Source of the DNA: JANNPJ01 sp965200525
GTDB lineage: Bacteria > Actinomycetota > Actinomycetes > Actinomycetales > Kineosporiaceae
Reading direction: 5' to 3'
DNA length: 64,000 nt
NCBI GenBank assembly: GCA_965200525.1
Contig: OZ241368.1
Span: 2,108,001 to 2,172,000 of the forward strand
The notes under the pieces are model-generated. The model searched no databases and was not told the origin of the DNA. It saw only the letters and a program-made list of their open reading frames with translations. The position numbers and the translations under genes were made by a program. The first letter of the stretch is position 1; the number at the start of each line of letters is the position of its first letter. Shown piece by piece: positions 44,274 through 53,496 of the stretch.

Positions 44274-45070
44274 ACCGTCGCTCCGAACAGGTCGGTGAGC
44301 ATGTCCGCCCCGGCCTCCAGGGTGCGCACGCTCAGCACCAGAGCGGCCGGGCTCAGGTGCAGGGTGAAGTCGAAGAACGCACAGCAGTCCTGCTCGGCCA
44401 CCGCCAGCCGGGTGACCTCCACAGCCAGGTCCGCATTCGCGGGGAACGTCAGGCGCAGCCCGTCGGGGATGCTCTCGCGGCCGGTGGCCGAGACCAGTAG
44501 CCGCTGCCACTCCTGGATTCGTCCGCTCATCGACGTGCCGTCCAGGCTGCACGCCACCGGCTGCGAGCGCCACGCCTCGTCCGCGTCCGTCTCGTCCGAC
44601 GGCGCGGCGGGGGCAGGGCGGCGGGTCAGCTCCAGTGCCACCGGAGTCTTGACGGCCGCCGGGTCGGCGGTGCTGACACACCCACAGCCGGGCCCGCATG
44701 CTCCGGCCGGGGCCGGGCCGGACAACTCCTGGTGGACCTCTCCCAGGTGAGCGGTGAACGCCGTCAGCTCCGCGATCCGCGCCTGGGCTTCGTCCATCCG
44801 GGCCCGCACCAGCGGCAACAGCTGGTTGCGGACGGAAGCACAGACGCCGTCCTGCCAGACCTGCAGAAGTTCGCCGATCTCCTCCAGGGGCAGCCCCAGA
44901 TGCTTGGCCGAGGTGATGAACTCCAGCCGCTGCACGGCATCGTCCCCGTAGACCCGATACCCGGAGGCTGTCCGCTCGGCCGGCAGCAACCCGGCGCCTT
45001 CGTAGAACCGCAGGGTGCTGGCCGGGACACCGCAGCGCTCCGCCAGCTGCGAGATGCGATAACTGCTCAT
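44270..45070 (-). CDS. MerR-family metal-responsive regulator with Cys-rich tail
   Basis: A 266-residue protein from ATG 45070. Residues 1-70 are the MerR winged helix (RISQLAERCGVPASTLRFYE, LPAERTASGYRVYGDDAVQR). A dimerisation helix follows, then CGPGCGC near residue 130, a thiol cluster suited to soft-metal binding. The C-terminal 110 residues contain LAVAEQDCCAFFDFTLHL with a second vicinal Cys pair, an extension seen in actinobacterial mer-type regulators. It heads the operon with the small membrane protein and the permease. It probably activates their transcription when it binds Hg, As or a similar ion. Confidence 0.85.
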   Translation of the reverse strand: MSSYRISQLAERCGVPASTLRFYEGAGLLPAERTASGYRVYGDDAVQRLEFITSAKHLGLPLEEIGELLQVWQDGVCASVRNQLLPLVRARMDEAQARIAELTAFTAHLGEVHQELSGPAPAGACGPGCGCVSTADPAAVKTPVALELTRRPAPAAPSDETDADEAWRSQPVACSLDGTSMSGRIQEWQRLLVSATGRESIPDGLRLTFPANADLAVEVTRLAVAEQDCCAFFDFTLHLSPAALVLSVRTLEAGADMLTDLFGATV

Positions 45071-45329
45071 GAGCCGACCGTAAACCTTCAACCCAACTCG
45101 AAGGTCAAGCCCTTTCTGCGCGCCACGACGCAGAGGAAGACATACCCGTGGTCATTCCTGGTGAGCCGGCGGATGCCAGCGGAAGGCTGGGCCAGCCCAG
45201 GCGACGGCTTGCCCACCACCACGGGCCGTCGGCGCAGTCTCCGCGGCGGTGTCAGAAGCCGGCCAGGAACAGCACTCCGGCAGTGAGCAGGCCGATCTCC
45301 ACCAGCAGGACGAACACTCGGTCGCTGAT

Positions 45330-45528
45330 CCGACCAACTGCCCGACCTCCTCCTGATAGATGTCCAGGACGAGCGCCTCGCGGGAGGGATAGTTGCGAAG
45401 AGCGTGCCCGGGCCGACCCCGGCTCGCTGCGCGATCTGATTCATCGACGCATCGTCGTCCTCGGCAAAGGCCTCGCGGGCGGCGGCCAGAATCCGGTCGC
45501 GGTTCCGGCGAGCGTCCGAGCGAACCAT
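45330..45528 (-). pseudogene. TetR-type regulator, N-terminal fragment
   Basis: From ATG 45528 the frame encodes MVRSDARRNRDRILAAAREA, then ASMNQIAQRAGVGPGTLFAT, the TetR DNA-binding domain. After about 45 codons the similarity jumps to another frame with QEEVGQLVG and ends. The ligand domain is absent. The DNA further down encodes the end of an unrelated hydrophobic segment (LLVEIGLLTAGVLFLAGF, stop at 45252). A deletion therefore joined two genes here. Confidence 0.7.
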
Positions 45529-45712
45529 GATTTCTCGCGATATCAATGGAGACCTCTCCACAACGATAGAGCCGGCGGCCGTCGCGCCGCTGATACGTGT
45601 CGGTGCAGAGCGCTCACCGGGTGACCCGATGAGATGCAGGCATGGATGCCGATGAGTTTGCCGCACCGTGTCGGTCTGTACGCCGAAGATCGATTCACGA
45701 AGGGCTGACGCC

Positions 45713-46276
45713 GTGAGAAGACTGACCCTCGGCATGAACGTGAGTCTGGACGGCTACATCGCCGCGCCCGGCGACGACCTCGGCTGGAGTGTGCCGAGCG
45801 ACGAGTTGTTCCAGTGGTGGTCCGACCGGGTCGGGGCGACGGGCCTGGCCCTGTACGGGCGCAAACTGTGGCAGACGATGAGCTCGCACTGGCCGACCGC
45901 CGACCAGCAGCCGGGCGTCACCCCGGCTCAGATCGAGTACGCCCACCGCTGGCGGGACATGCCGAAGGTGGTGTTCTCCTCCACGGCCGTCGCGGTCCAC
46001 GGGAACGCCCGCCTGGTCACCGGCGACGCTCTCACCGAGATCACCCGGCTCAAGACCGAGGACGGCGGCCCCATGGACGTCGCCGGGGCCACCCTCGCCG
46101 CGGCACCCATGCGCGCCGGGCTGATCGACGAGTACGCGATCGTCACCCACCCGGTCCTGGTCGGCGGGGGCACACCGTTCTTCACGGCCCTGGACAACTG
46201 GGTCAACCTGAACCTGGTGGAGACCCGGGCGTTTCCCGACGGCGTGCTCCTGACCAGGTACGAGACCAGGCGCTGA
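45713..46276 (+). CDS. RibD C-terminal / dihydrofolate reductase-like protein
   Basis: A 187-residue protein from GTG 45713. It shows RRLTLGMNVSLDGYIAAPGD at the N-terminus, ALYGRKLWQTM in the NADPH-binding part and VLVGGGTPFF near the C-terminus. These are the marks of the RibD_C/DHFR-like family found as single-domain enzymes in actinomycetes. It should bind NADPH, but its substrate is unknown. It converges on dnaE2 with a 46-bp spacer. Confidence 0.85.
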   Translation: MRRLTLGMNVSLDGYIAAPGDDLGWSVPSDELFQWWSDRVGATGLALYGRKLWQTMSSHWPTADQQPGVTPAQIEYAHRWRDMPKVVFSSTAVAVHGNARLVTGDALTEITRLKTEDGGPMDVAGATLAAAPMRAGLIDEYAIVTHPVLVGGGTPFFTALDNWVNLNLVETRAFPDGVLLTRYETRR

Positions 46277-46322
46277 ATCGCCGACCTCGGATCGGCGCCG
46301 ACGCGGGCCACCGAGGCGGACC

Positions 46323-49300
46323 TCAATGGCCGGAGCTTCCGGGGCTGGAGTGCCAGAGTTTGCGGGGTGCTTCGCGGTGGCGGCGTTTCTCGTCGGCGGT
46401 GGCTTCCTCGTTGGCGAGCATGCGGCGGGTGTCCTGGGTGTTGTCGCCGGGTGGTTGCAGGTCGGCGTAGGGCGACTGTTTGTAGCCGGTGGCCTCGTTG
46501 ACGAGGACTCGCCGGGGTCGTCGTCCGCCGCCCATGCCTCCGGCCCGGTTCGACCGGCCCTCCTCCAGGTCGGCCGGGGTTCCGGCTCGGGCTGCAGCAG
46601 GTCTGGGAGATGGCCTGCTGTAGTCGCCGGTGGGCAGGCCGGTGGGAGCTTCGGCGTCCTGGTCGGTGCCGCCGGGCAGGGCGCCGTCGTCACGGTTGGT
46701 GCCCATCGCCCGGCCCGGTGCGGCGGAACCGGGATCGGCGGGGAGGACGACGCCGCCGTGGTACGCGGCGGCCGGCAGTCCGGCGATGGCGGGTCGGGCC
46801 CGGCCGGGCTGGTGCTGCTGGTCAGGGTCGGCGTTGACGATGGCCTGGACGCCGTCCAGACCGGTGCGGGTCCAGGCGTCCCAGAGCAGGGGTAGTTCCC
46901 AGGCTCCGGTGGCTCGGATGGAGATGCCGCGGGCTCCGGTCTTGCGCAGCACTCCACGCACGACGAGGAGCCAGGAGTGGAAGATGGTGGCGGCATAGGG
47001 CCCTTGGACGTCTTCGAAGAAGGTGGCGTCCAGGGGGCCGGTGGAGTCGTCGAGGGTCAGGAACACCACCCGCCGCCCGGTCCGGATCGGCGGGGTCTGG
47101 GTGGCCACCTTCACCCCCGCCACCAGCAGTTCGGCCCCGTTGGCGCGGGTGAGGATGTCGCGGGCCCTGGTGGTCTGCAGGGCGTTGAGCATCGGGGCGT
47201 AGAAGTCCAGGACGTGCCGGGAGGCGTCCAGGCCCAGAACGTCGAGTTCGGCGCGGACCCGTTCGGCGCCGGTCATCTCCGGCAACCCGGACAGGATGAT
47301 CCGGTCCGGCGAGTCCCCCAGGTCCAGGGACAACTGCACCGACTGATCCTCCGCGGCCAGGACCGGCAGGGCCGCCTTCGACTGCCGGGCGGTGGCCCGC
47401 CGCACCCCGGAGGAGTCCCGGTCGTCGAAACCTGGCAACGGCTCGGTGGCGGGTGCGGCCGGTCGGCGGCCTTTGCGACCCGGTGCGGTCTTCTCGTTGG
47501 CGCGGGTCCAGCGTTCCAGGTCCCCGACCTGCAGGAGCAGGTCGCGGCGGGTGATGTTCCCGCGCGCCGGTACCGGCAGCGCCTCGGTCAGGCCGTAGAG
47601 GGAGTCGAACGCCCCGGCCCGGACCAGGCGTTCGACGACAGGGCGCGAGACGCGGGCGCGGTGCCAGAAGTCGGCCAGGGACTGGTAGGGGCGGTTGGCG
47701 ACCATCCGCTCGACCTCGCCGGCGTTGGCCCCCTTCACCTCCGCCAGCGCCAACCGGATCCCGTATGCCCGCCCGTCGGGCAGGTCCGGATCCGCCGGTC
47801 GTGTCGCCGGCTCCCCCCACCCGGCAACCCCCCACTCCCCCGCCGCGGTTGCGGGGTCGAGTTTTTCGACGCGATAGGTGGCGTCGGAGTGGTTGACGTC
47901 CAGAGGCAGGACGCTGATCCCGAGATTGCGGGCGTCGTCCAGGATCAGGCGCTTCGGATACATGCCGGGGTCGTGGGTGAGGACGCCGGCCAGGAACGCG
48001 GCCGGATGGTGGGCCTTCAACCACGCCGACTGGTAGGTCGGCAGCGCGAACGCCGCCGCGTGGGCCTTGCAGAACCCGAACGACGCGAACGCCTTCAGCA
48101 CCTCCCAGATCTTCTCCACCGACCCGGCGTCGAAGCCGTTCTTCTCGGCCTTCTCACGGAACTCCGGCTCGAATTCCAGCTGCCCTTCGGGGGAGCCGAG
48201 TTGGCGGCGGACCTCGTCGGCCTGGGCCAGGGTGATGCCGGTGGTGACGTTCAGGATCTGCAGAACCTGCTCGTGGAACACCACCACCCCCGACGTGTCC
48301 TCCAACGCCGGAACAAGCTTGGGGTGCAGGTAGTCCGGCTTGGCCAGGCCTTTGCGGTTGCGCAGGAACGGGCGAATCATGTCCGACTTCACCGGCCCCG
48401 GCCGGAACAGTGAGATGTCGATGATCAGATCCAGGAAGGTCTCCGGGCCGAACTTGCCGACCAGTTCCCGCTGCCCCGGCGACTCGATCTGAAAACACCC
48501 CAGGGTGCGGGTGGTACGGATCAGCCGGAACGTCGTCTCGTCGTCCAACGGGACCTTGTCCAGGTTGATGACATTTTCCGGCGTCAGGTACGGGGCGCCC
48601 TCCTCGTGGCCGCCGGCGTCCTGGGTGGTGGGGCCGTCGACCCGGGTGATCTCCTTGATCGCGTACGACATGGCCGACTGCATCCGGATGCCGAGGACGT
48701 CGAGTTTCAGCAGGCCCATGATCTCGACGTCGTCCTTGTCGAACTGCGACATCGGGAACCCCAACCAGGAGGCCTCCACCGGCGTCCGGTTCAGCAGGGT
48801 GGCGTCGGAGATGATCACCCCGCACGGGTGCAGCGCCACATGCCGCGGCAGACCGTCGAGCCGCTCGACCAGGTCGAACAACAGGTCCAGGCGCGCCTCG
48901 CCCAGACCGGAGGCCTGCAGTTCGGGCAGCTCGGCGATCGCGTTGCGGGCATCGCGGGCGCGGATGTGCGGGAACGACTTCGCAATCGTGTCGATCTCCC
49001 GCGGCGGCAGGCCCAGGGCGGCGCCGACATCGCGGACGGCGTGACGGACCCGGTAGGTGTCCATCATCGACACGCACGTCACCCGATCTCCCCCGAACTC
49101 CTGGAGGATCCGCTCGTACACGTCGGTGCGGCGGTCGGACTCCACATCCAGATCCACGTCCGGCAACTGGTGACGCAGCGGGGTGGCGAAGCGTTCCATC
49201 AGCAGGTTGTGCCGCATCGGATCGACCCCCGAAATCCGCAACAGGTAGTTCACCAGGCTCCCCGCGCCGGACCCGCGGGCGGCGACCCGCACGTCCATCT

Positions 49301-50525
49301 CACGGATCAGTTGACAGACCCGGGCGATGGTCAGGAAATACGTCGGAATCCCCATCGCCGCAATTGTCTTCAACTCCGCCCGCAACCGCGCCCGTACCGC
49401 CCTCAGCTCCTTGGCGGTCACGTTCGGGTACGCCCCGAGAACCCGGGCCTCGCACTGGCGGCGCAGCTCGGCATTCGCGTCCTGACCGGAACGCAGGCCG
49501 ATGACCTGCGGCTCGGGGAGGTGCACATGGGTGAACCCGAGGTCCTTGCCCGGGACCAACCGGCACCGCGCCGCCACCGCTTCGGTGGCCTCCAGCAGTT
49601 CGCGCGCCGCCTCCGGACGCCCCGCCGCGTCGGCGACCTCGATCGCCCGGTCCCGCATCTCCTCCGGGCCGGCCAGATAGCCCTCGGCCGTGGTCCGGTC
49701 CAGGTGCCGGCCGTCCAGGGCGACCAGGCGGCGGGCGGCATCCAGCACATCCACCGTCATCGCCCCGTCCCGCTCCACATACCGGACGGCGTTAGTCAGC
49801 ACCGCCGGGACCCCGGCCTCGCGCGCCACGGTCAGCATCCGGGCGGCGTGACCACGGCTGCCCGGCGTCCCGTACGGGCCGCGGTGGTTGACGATCTCCA
49901 CCACCAGGCCGTCCGCCGGCACCACCGCCTGCCACCGCCTCAGAACCGCCAACGCCACGTCCGGGCGCTTGGCCAGGACCGCCCGCCCGAACTCCGACGC
50001 CGGCCCGAGCATCACCACCAGCGCGGCCGGGCTGCCCGGGCCGGCGGCATACGTGTGCTCGCCGACGAGGTCCACCGTGCTCACCGGGGCTCCGCGCTCA
50101 CCGCGCAACTGGGTCGCCGTCACCAGCCGGCACAACCGGCCCCACCCCTGCCCGGCCTCCAACCCGGCGGCCGGGTTCTCACCGAGGGCCAGGACGGTGA
50201 CCCGCGGATGCCGCGGATCCACACTCGCGCCACCACGCACCGGCGTCCGGCACGCCACCGGCGCCGCCGGTGCGGCCCAGGTCGGCAGGCCGGCCGTCAT
50301 CCCGGTCGGCTCCACGGCCAGATCCACCCCGAGAACCGGAGCCAGACCGGCGGCCTCGCAGGCCTCGGTGAACTTCACCGCTCCGTACAAACCATCACGG
50401 TCGGTCAACGCCAGACTGCTCATCCCCTGCGCCGCCGCGGCCTGCACCAACTGCCGCGGGTTCGACGCCCCGTACCGCAGCGAGTACCCCGACGCCACAT
50501 GCAGGTGCGTGAAAGGCCGGCTCAT
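46323..50525 (-). CDS. dnaE2: Error-prone DNA polymerase DnaE2
   Basis: A 1400-residue C-family polymerase. It begins MSRPFTHLHVASGYSLRYGA, with the HLH of the PHP domain. Catalytic palm Asp residues lie in LPDVDLDVESDRRTDVYERI near residue 455. An OB fold lies near 1115-1190 (ILTRANGAELLVAGVKVATQ). The C-terminus ends KLWHSSPGSSG, usual for DnaE2. Family members have about 1100 residues; most of the extra length is a disordered Pro/Gly-rich stretch at about 1210-1380. ATG 50525 is chosen from the PHP start. DnaE2 performs damage-tolerant synthesis with ImuA'/ImuB, which are not in the window. A LexA box lies 58 bp upstream, so SOS control is expected. Confidence 0.95.
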   Translation of the reverse strand: MSRPFTHLHVASGYSLRYGASNPRQLVQAAAAQGMSSLALTDRDGLYGAVKFTEACEAAGLAPVLGVDLAVEPTGMTAGLPTWAAPAAPVACRTPVRGGASVDPRHPRVTVLALGENPAAGLEAGQGWGRLCRLVTATQLRGERGAPVSTVDLVGEHTYAAGPGSPAALVVMLGPASEFGRAVLAKRPDVALAVLRRWQAVVPADGLVVEIVNHRGPYGTPGSRGHAARMLTVAREAGVPAVLTNAVRYVERDGAMTVDVLDAARRLVALDGRHLDRTTAEGYLAGPEEMRDRAIEVADAAGRPEAARELLEATEAVAARCRLVPGKDLGFTHVHLPEPQVIGLRSGQDANAELRRQCEARVLGAYPNVTAKELRAVRARLRAELKTIAAMGIPTYFLTIARVCQLIREMDVRVAARGSGAGSLVNYLLRISGVDPMRHNLLMERFATPLRHQLPDVDLDVESDRRTDVYERILQEFGGDRVTCVSMMDTYRVRHAVRDVGAALGLPPREIDTIAKSFPHIRARDARNAIAELPELQASGLGEARLDLLFDLVERLDGLPRHVALHPCGVIISDATLLNRTPVEASWLGFPMSQFDKDDVEIMGLLKLDVLGIRMQSAMSYAIKEITRVDGPTTQDAGGHEEGAPYLTPENVINLDKVPLDDETTFRLIRTTRTLGCFQIESPGQRELVGKFGPETFLDLIIDISLFRPGPVKSDMIRPFLRNRKGLAKPDYLHPKLVPALEDTSGVVVFHEQVLQILNVTTGITLAQADEVRRQLGSPEGQLEFEPEFREKAEKNGFDAGSVEKIWEVLKAFASFGFCKAHAAAFALPTYQSAWLKAHHPAAFLAGVLTHDPGMYPKRLILDDARNLGISVLPLDVNHSDATYRVEKLDPATAAGEWGVAGWGEPATRPADPDLPDGRAYGIRLALAEVKGANAGEVERMVANRPYQSLADFWHRARVSRPVVERLVRAGAFDSLYGLTEALPVPARGNITRRDLLLQVGDLERWTRANEKTAPGRKGRRPAAPATEPLPGFDDRDSSGVRRATARQSKAALPVLAAEDQSVQLSLDLGDSPDRIILSGLPEMTGAERVRAELDVLGLDASRHVLDFYAPMLNALQTTRARDILTRANGAELLVAGVKVATQTPPIRTGRRVVFLTLDDSTGPLDATFFEDVQGPYAATIFHSWLLVVRGVLRKTGARGISIRATGAWELPLLWDAWTRTGLDGVQAIVNADPDQQHQPGRARPAIAGLPAAAYHGGVVLPADPGSAAPGRAMGTNRDDGALPGGTDQDAEAPTGLPTGDYSRPSPRPAAARAGTPADLEEGRSNRAGGMGGGRRPRRVLVNEATGYKQSPYADLQPPGDNTQDTRRMLANEEATADEKRRHREAPRKLWHSSPGSSGH

Positions 50526-50582
50526 GAACACTCCGAACCACAGTGACGGTCTCGACCCCGACCCTCGACACGGTACCGCCGA

Positions 50583-50598
50583 TCGAACGAATGTTCGA
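50583..50598. promoter_or_regulatory. LexA (SOS) box
   Basis: TCGAACGAATGTTCGA is a palindrome with perfect 6-bp arms and matches the actinobacterial LexA consensus TCGAAC-N4-GTTCGA. It lies 58 bp upstream of dnaE2 and 110 bp upstream of the divergent small gene at 50708, so it may control both. Confidence 0.92.
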
Positions 50599-50707
50599 GC
50601 AGCGACCGTCACCCGAATGGCCCTTGACCCCTCGAACGCAGGTCCGGGTAGCGTGCCGGTCGCACCGTCAGTGGGTCGAGACCGCCGAGAGGTTCAGGAG
50701 CTCACCC

Positions 50708-50947
50708 ATGCCCGCCGTCCCCCGCATCCGGCGCATCCCGTTCGACCCCGACGAGGTGTTCCGGACCGACACACCCATCCCCGTCATCGCCGGGCTGCGC
50801 TGGAACACCAGCAACGGCTGGAGCGAGCCGGCCGACGTCGAAGCCCTCGCCCTCGCCTGGACCCCCACCGCCGTCGAGATCCAGTGGACCTTCGAGAACC
50901 AGATCCGCCTCGACTGGGTCGACGCCCACGAGATCAGACGCCGCTGA
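50708..50947 (+). CDS. Small protein divergent from dnaE2
   Basis: A 79-residue protein from ATG 50708, preceded by AGGAG. It starts MPAVPRIRRIPFDPDEVFRT and contains TPTAVEIQWTFENQIRLDWV. It is acidic with mixed strands and is probably a small globular protein. I recognise no family. Its frame stays open upstream, but the region between the SOS box and this ATG has no convincing start. The shared SOS box suggests it may be damage-induced. Confidence 0.65.
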   Translation: MPAVPRIRRIPFDPDEVFRTDTPIPVIAGLRWNTSNGWSEPADVEALALAWTPTAVEIQWTFENQIRLDWVDAHEIRRR

Positions 50948-51002
50948 CCCGCGCCGACTGCGGAAACCATGAAATATGGCAGCTCGGAGGCACTTCCGTT
51001 CA

Positions 51003-52871
51003 TCAGGGGTGAGGCAGCGACCAGATCTCGACCCCACCGGTCCGCTGCGGCGCGAAGCCGAGCAGGCCGGTCAGCGATCGCTCCACCGCAGCCCGGTGCG
51101 GGCCGGGCCCCAAGATCACCATCTCCGCACCCCAACGGCTCAGGTCAGCCGCCACCTGGGCGCGCAGCTCCGGCGTCACGAGCATCGGCACGCCGCCGGC
51201 GGCCACCTCGGACAGGACGTCGCCGGTCAAGGACCGGGCCTGCCCGCTGATGCCGGCCTGCCCGTTCCGGTCCGGCCCGAGGAAGTATCCCCCCGGCATC
51301 CGAAAGGTGTACCGGGCCGCGCTCTGCCACCGCATCGCCACCGGGGTCTCCTCCGAGGGGTAGGGCAGCACCAGGGCGACCCGGCCGTCCGGCAGGTGCC
51401 GGGCCGCCGTCGTGAAATACGGCAGAACGGAGGGCGCGTCGACGACGGTCAGCGGCCGGGGCAGCAGCGGCACCAGGCACACCACGCTGAGCGCGACGGC
51501 CAGCAGCGCACCGGCCAGCGGTCGGCCTCGACGAAAACCTTCTGTGCACAGAGCGTGTACCGCGAAGGCCAGCAGGGCGCCGGCGAAAAGGGCTGCCATG
51601 AGGGCGAACCGGGAGGCCAGCGATCCGTTGATCACCGGTATCCGACCGATGATCGCGTCCGGCGCCCGCCGGCTGCTCTGGACGCCGTTGACCCAGACCC
51701 GCGGTCCGAGCGAGAGGACCATCGCCACCAGCATTCCGACACCGGCGCAGCGGATCGGCAGCCGGCGCCAGCCGAGCCCGGTGGTGAGCAGGCAGGCGAC
51801 CAGCAGCGGCCAGCCGAGATAGGCCAGGTGCTCCTCGATGCCGGCGGTGAACCGGGCCGAGGCGGCCGCCTGCCCGGCCGTGTGCAGCAGCGTGTTCTTG
51901 GTCGGGGTGGTGAAGGCCATCGCGTCGGCGGCAAAGAAGAAGCTGGTGAACGGCGCCCCGCGCTCCTTCAGCGGCCCGAAGAACTGCAGGTAGAGCGGGT
52001 ACGCCACGATCGGGGTGAAGACCGCCAGGGCGACGCCGAGGGTCGCGGCCAGACGCTGGGCGCCGGCCGCCACCGCCCGGGGCCGGGACACCGCCGCGAT
52101 CAGCAGGACCAGTACCGCCGCGAGCACGGACTGGAACAGCACCTCCTCGCCCGTGAGCAGCTGCACCGCCGCGGTCAGACCGAGCAGGATCCCGGTCCGG
52201 CGGGAGGAAGCTCGAGAGGAAGTCCCGGACCAGGCCGCGACGCTGAGAATGACCAGCACCGGCAGGCCCGGCGCGAAGGCCATCGTGATGTGGCCGACCA
52301 GGGAATTGACGATCGCGGGAGAGATGGCGAAGGTCACCGCTCCGACCAGGGCGGCCGGTCGCCCGATCCGCTTCTCGCCGGCCTCCCCGGCCTCCCCGGC
52401 CTCCCCGGCCCAGGGCAGCTGCCGCAGCGCCCAGTAGCCGGCCGCCGCGCAGGCCGGCACCGCGAGCACGTTCAGGATGTTCAGGCTGGTCAAGGAGGTC
52501 GCCCACCAGCTGACCGGTGCCAGCAGGACGGCCGGCAGCAGCAATGACGTGTTGTTCATCGCGCTGACCCCGATCGGCCAGTTCAGGTCGGCCGTCCGCA
52601 GCGGAGTCCGGCCTTCCCAGAGGGCATGCTGGGTGTGGCCGAGCCACCAGGCGTAGTGCAACGCGTCGGGAATGTTCTCGTCGACGATGCGGCCGGCCGG
52701 ATCGGACCAGAGCCCACTGGTGGCGGCCACCCCGAAGCCGAGGGCGACGAGGGCCACCGCGACGATCAGCCAGCCTGGTCCGGGCCGGCTCCGCGAGCTG
52801 CCGGCCGCGACCGCAGCCGGGCCGTCGGGCAGCGAGACGGTGATCACGGCGGCCGACCTGTCGTCGCCCAT
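51003..52871 (-). CDS. Large polytopic membrane protein, glycosyltransferase-like
   Basis: A 622-residue protein with about 11-12 hydrophobic segments. After the first helix an outside loop reads RIVDENIPDALHYAWWLGHT, with acidic residues where lipid-sugar-dependent GT-C glycosyltransferases keep catalytic Asp/Glu. The last about 130 residues are soluble (FTTAARHLPDGRVALVLPYP, and so on). This layout fits GT-C/Dol-P-Man-transferase-like proteins of actinobacteria, but no diagnostic motif proves activity. A cytoplasmic loop contains a GEA repeat encoded by a 9-bp tandem repeat. ATG 52871 starts the first conserved part. The gene is probably monocistronic. Confidence 0.65.
   Translation of the reverse strand: MGDDRSAAVITVSLPDGPAAVAAGSSRSRPGPGWLIVAVALVALGFGVAATSGLWSDPAGRIVDENIPDALHYAWWLGHTQHALWEGRTPLRTADLNWPIGVSAMNNTSLLLPAVLLAPVSWWATSLTSLNILNVLAVPACAAAGYWALRQLPWAGEAGEAGEAGEKRIGRPAALVGAVTFAISPAIVNSLVGHITMAFAPGLPVLVILSVAAWSGTSSRASSRRTGILLGLTAAVQLLTGEEVLFQSVLAAVLVLLIAAVSRPRAVAAGAQRLAATLGVALAVFTPIVAYPLYLQFFGPLKERGAPFTSFFFAADAMAFTTPTKNTLLHTAGQAAASARFTAGIEEHLAYLGWPLLVACLLTTGLGWRRLPIRCAGVGMLVAMVLSLGPRVWVNGVQSSRRAPDAIIGRIPVINGSLASRFALMAALFAGALLAFAVHALCTEGFRRGRPLAGALLAVALSVVCLVPLLPRPLTVVDAPSVLPYFTTAARHLPDGRVALVLPYPSEETPVAMRWQSAARYTFRMPGGYFLGPDRNGQAGISGQARSLTGDVLSEVAAGGVPMLVTPELRAQVAADLSRWGAEMVILGPGPHRAAVERSLTGLLGFAPQRTGGVEIWSLPHP
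52381..52410. repeat. 9-bp tandem repeat in coding DNA
   Basis: GCCTCCCCG is repeated 3.3 times and encodes GEAGEAGEAG in the membrane protein on the minus strand. Copy changes keep the reading frame and would only alter the loop length. Confidence 0.9.
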
Positions 52872-53063
52872 CGGTAAGCCCTCCCCCTGGCCCGGCGCCG
52901 CCCGAATCGCCGGATACGGCCCGACTTGAGCGGAATATGGCCACGTTAGCGCGAGGCCGGGGCGGCACGCAGGGATTTGGCGGACCGAGCAGCTCAGCGG
53001 TCGCCGCCGATCGGATGCGGCACCATGGTTGCTACTGATGATTCCTGAAGGGCACCTTTACCG

Positions 53064-53429
53064 ATGTCACCCCCCGTGCATCTGTTCTCTTTCGGCACCT
53101 TGCAGGACCCTGTCGTTCAGCAGGCGGTCTTCGGCCGCGAACTGCCCGGCTCGCCCGACACGCTGCGCGGCTTCCGGCTCGACACCCTGACCATCACCGA
53201 CCCCGAGGTGATCCGGTTGTCCGGGTTGTCCGAGCACCCGTTGCTGTCGCCCAGCAGCGAGCCCTCGGACGAGGTCCGGGGTCAGGTTCTGACGATCACC
53301 GAGGAAGACCTGGCCGCCGCCGACGAATACGAGGTCGACGACTACGCCCGTACGCAAGTCACCCTCGCCTCGGGAACGGTCGCGTGGGTGTACCTGGACA
53401 AGACCCACCGGCCGGACCAGCAGCCCTGA
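53064..53429 (+). CDS. Gamma-glutamylcyclotransferase (AIG2)-like protein
   Basis: A 121-residue protein. HLFSFGTLQDPVVQQAVFGR is the YGSL-like substrate loop of the GGCT fold, here FGTL. LRGFRLDTL and LAAADEYEVDDYARTQVTL follow, with the conserved acidic residue (Glu in DEYE) that acts as general acid/base. Family members form 5-oxoproline from gamma-glutamyl compounds or act on similar amines. The substrate is unknown. It lies alone, convergent to the gene at 53497. Confidence 0.85.
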   Translation: MSPPVHLFSFGTLQDPVVQQAVFGRELPGSPDTLRGFRLDTLTITDPEVIRLSGLSEHPLLSPSSEPSDEVRGQVLTITEEDLAAADEYEVDDYARTQVTLASGTVAWVYLDKTHRPDQQP

Positions 53430-53496
53430 CCGCACTTCACACCCGCGAAAGACTCGCCCTAGTCGAACCCGGTGTTCCTCGATTCCCAAACCCTGC

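Noticed and set aside
48606..50546. 646-codon plus-strand frame
   Set aside because: It is a shadow of dnaE2 with Arg/His/Gln-rich composition.
52381..52410. Phase-variable repeat
   Set aside because: The 9-bp unit keeps frame whatever the copy number, so it cannot switch the gene on or off.
51145..52968. 607-codon second minus-strand frame
   Set aside because: It overlaps the membrane protein gene in another frame and has Arg/Gly/Pro-rich composition typical of a shadow.
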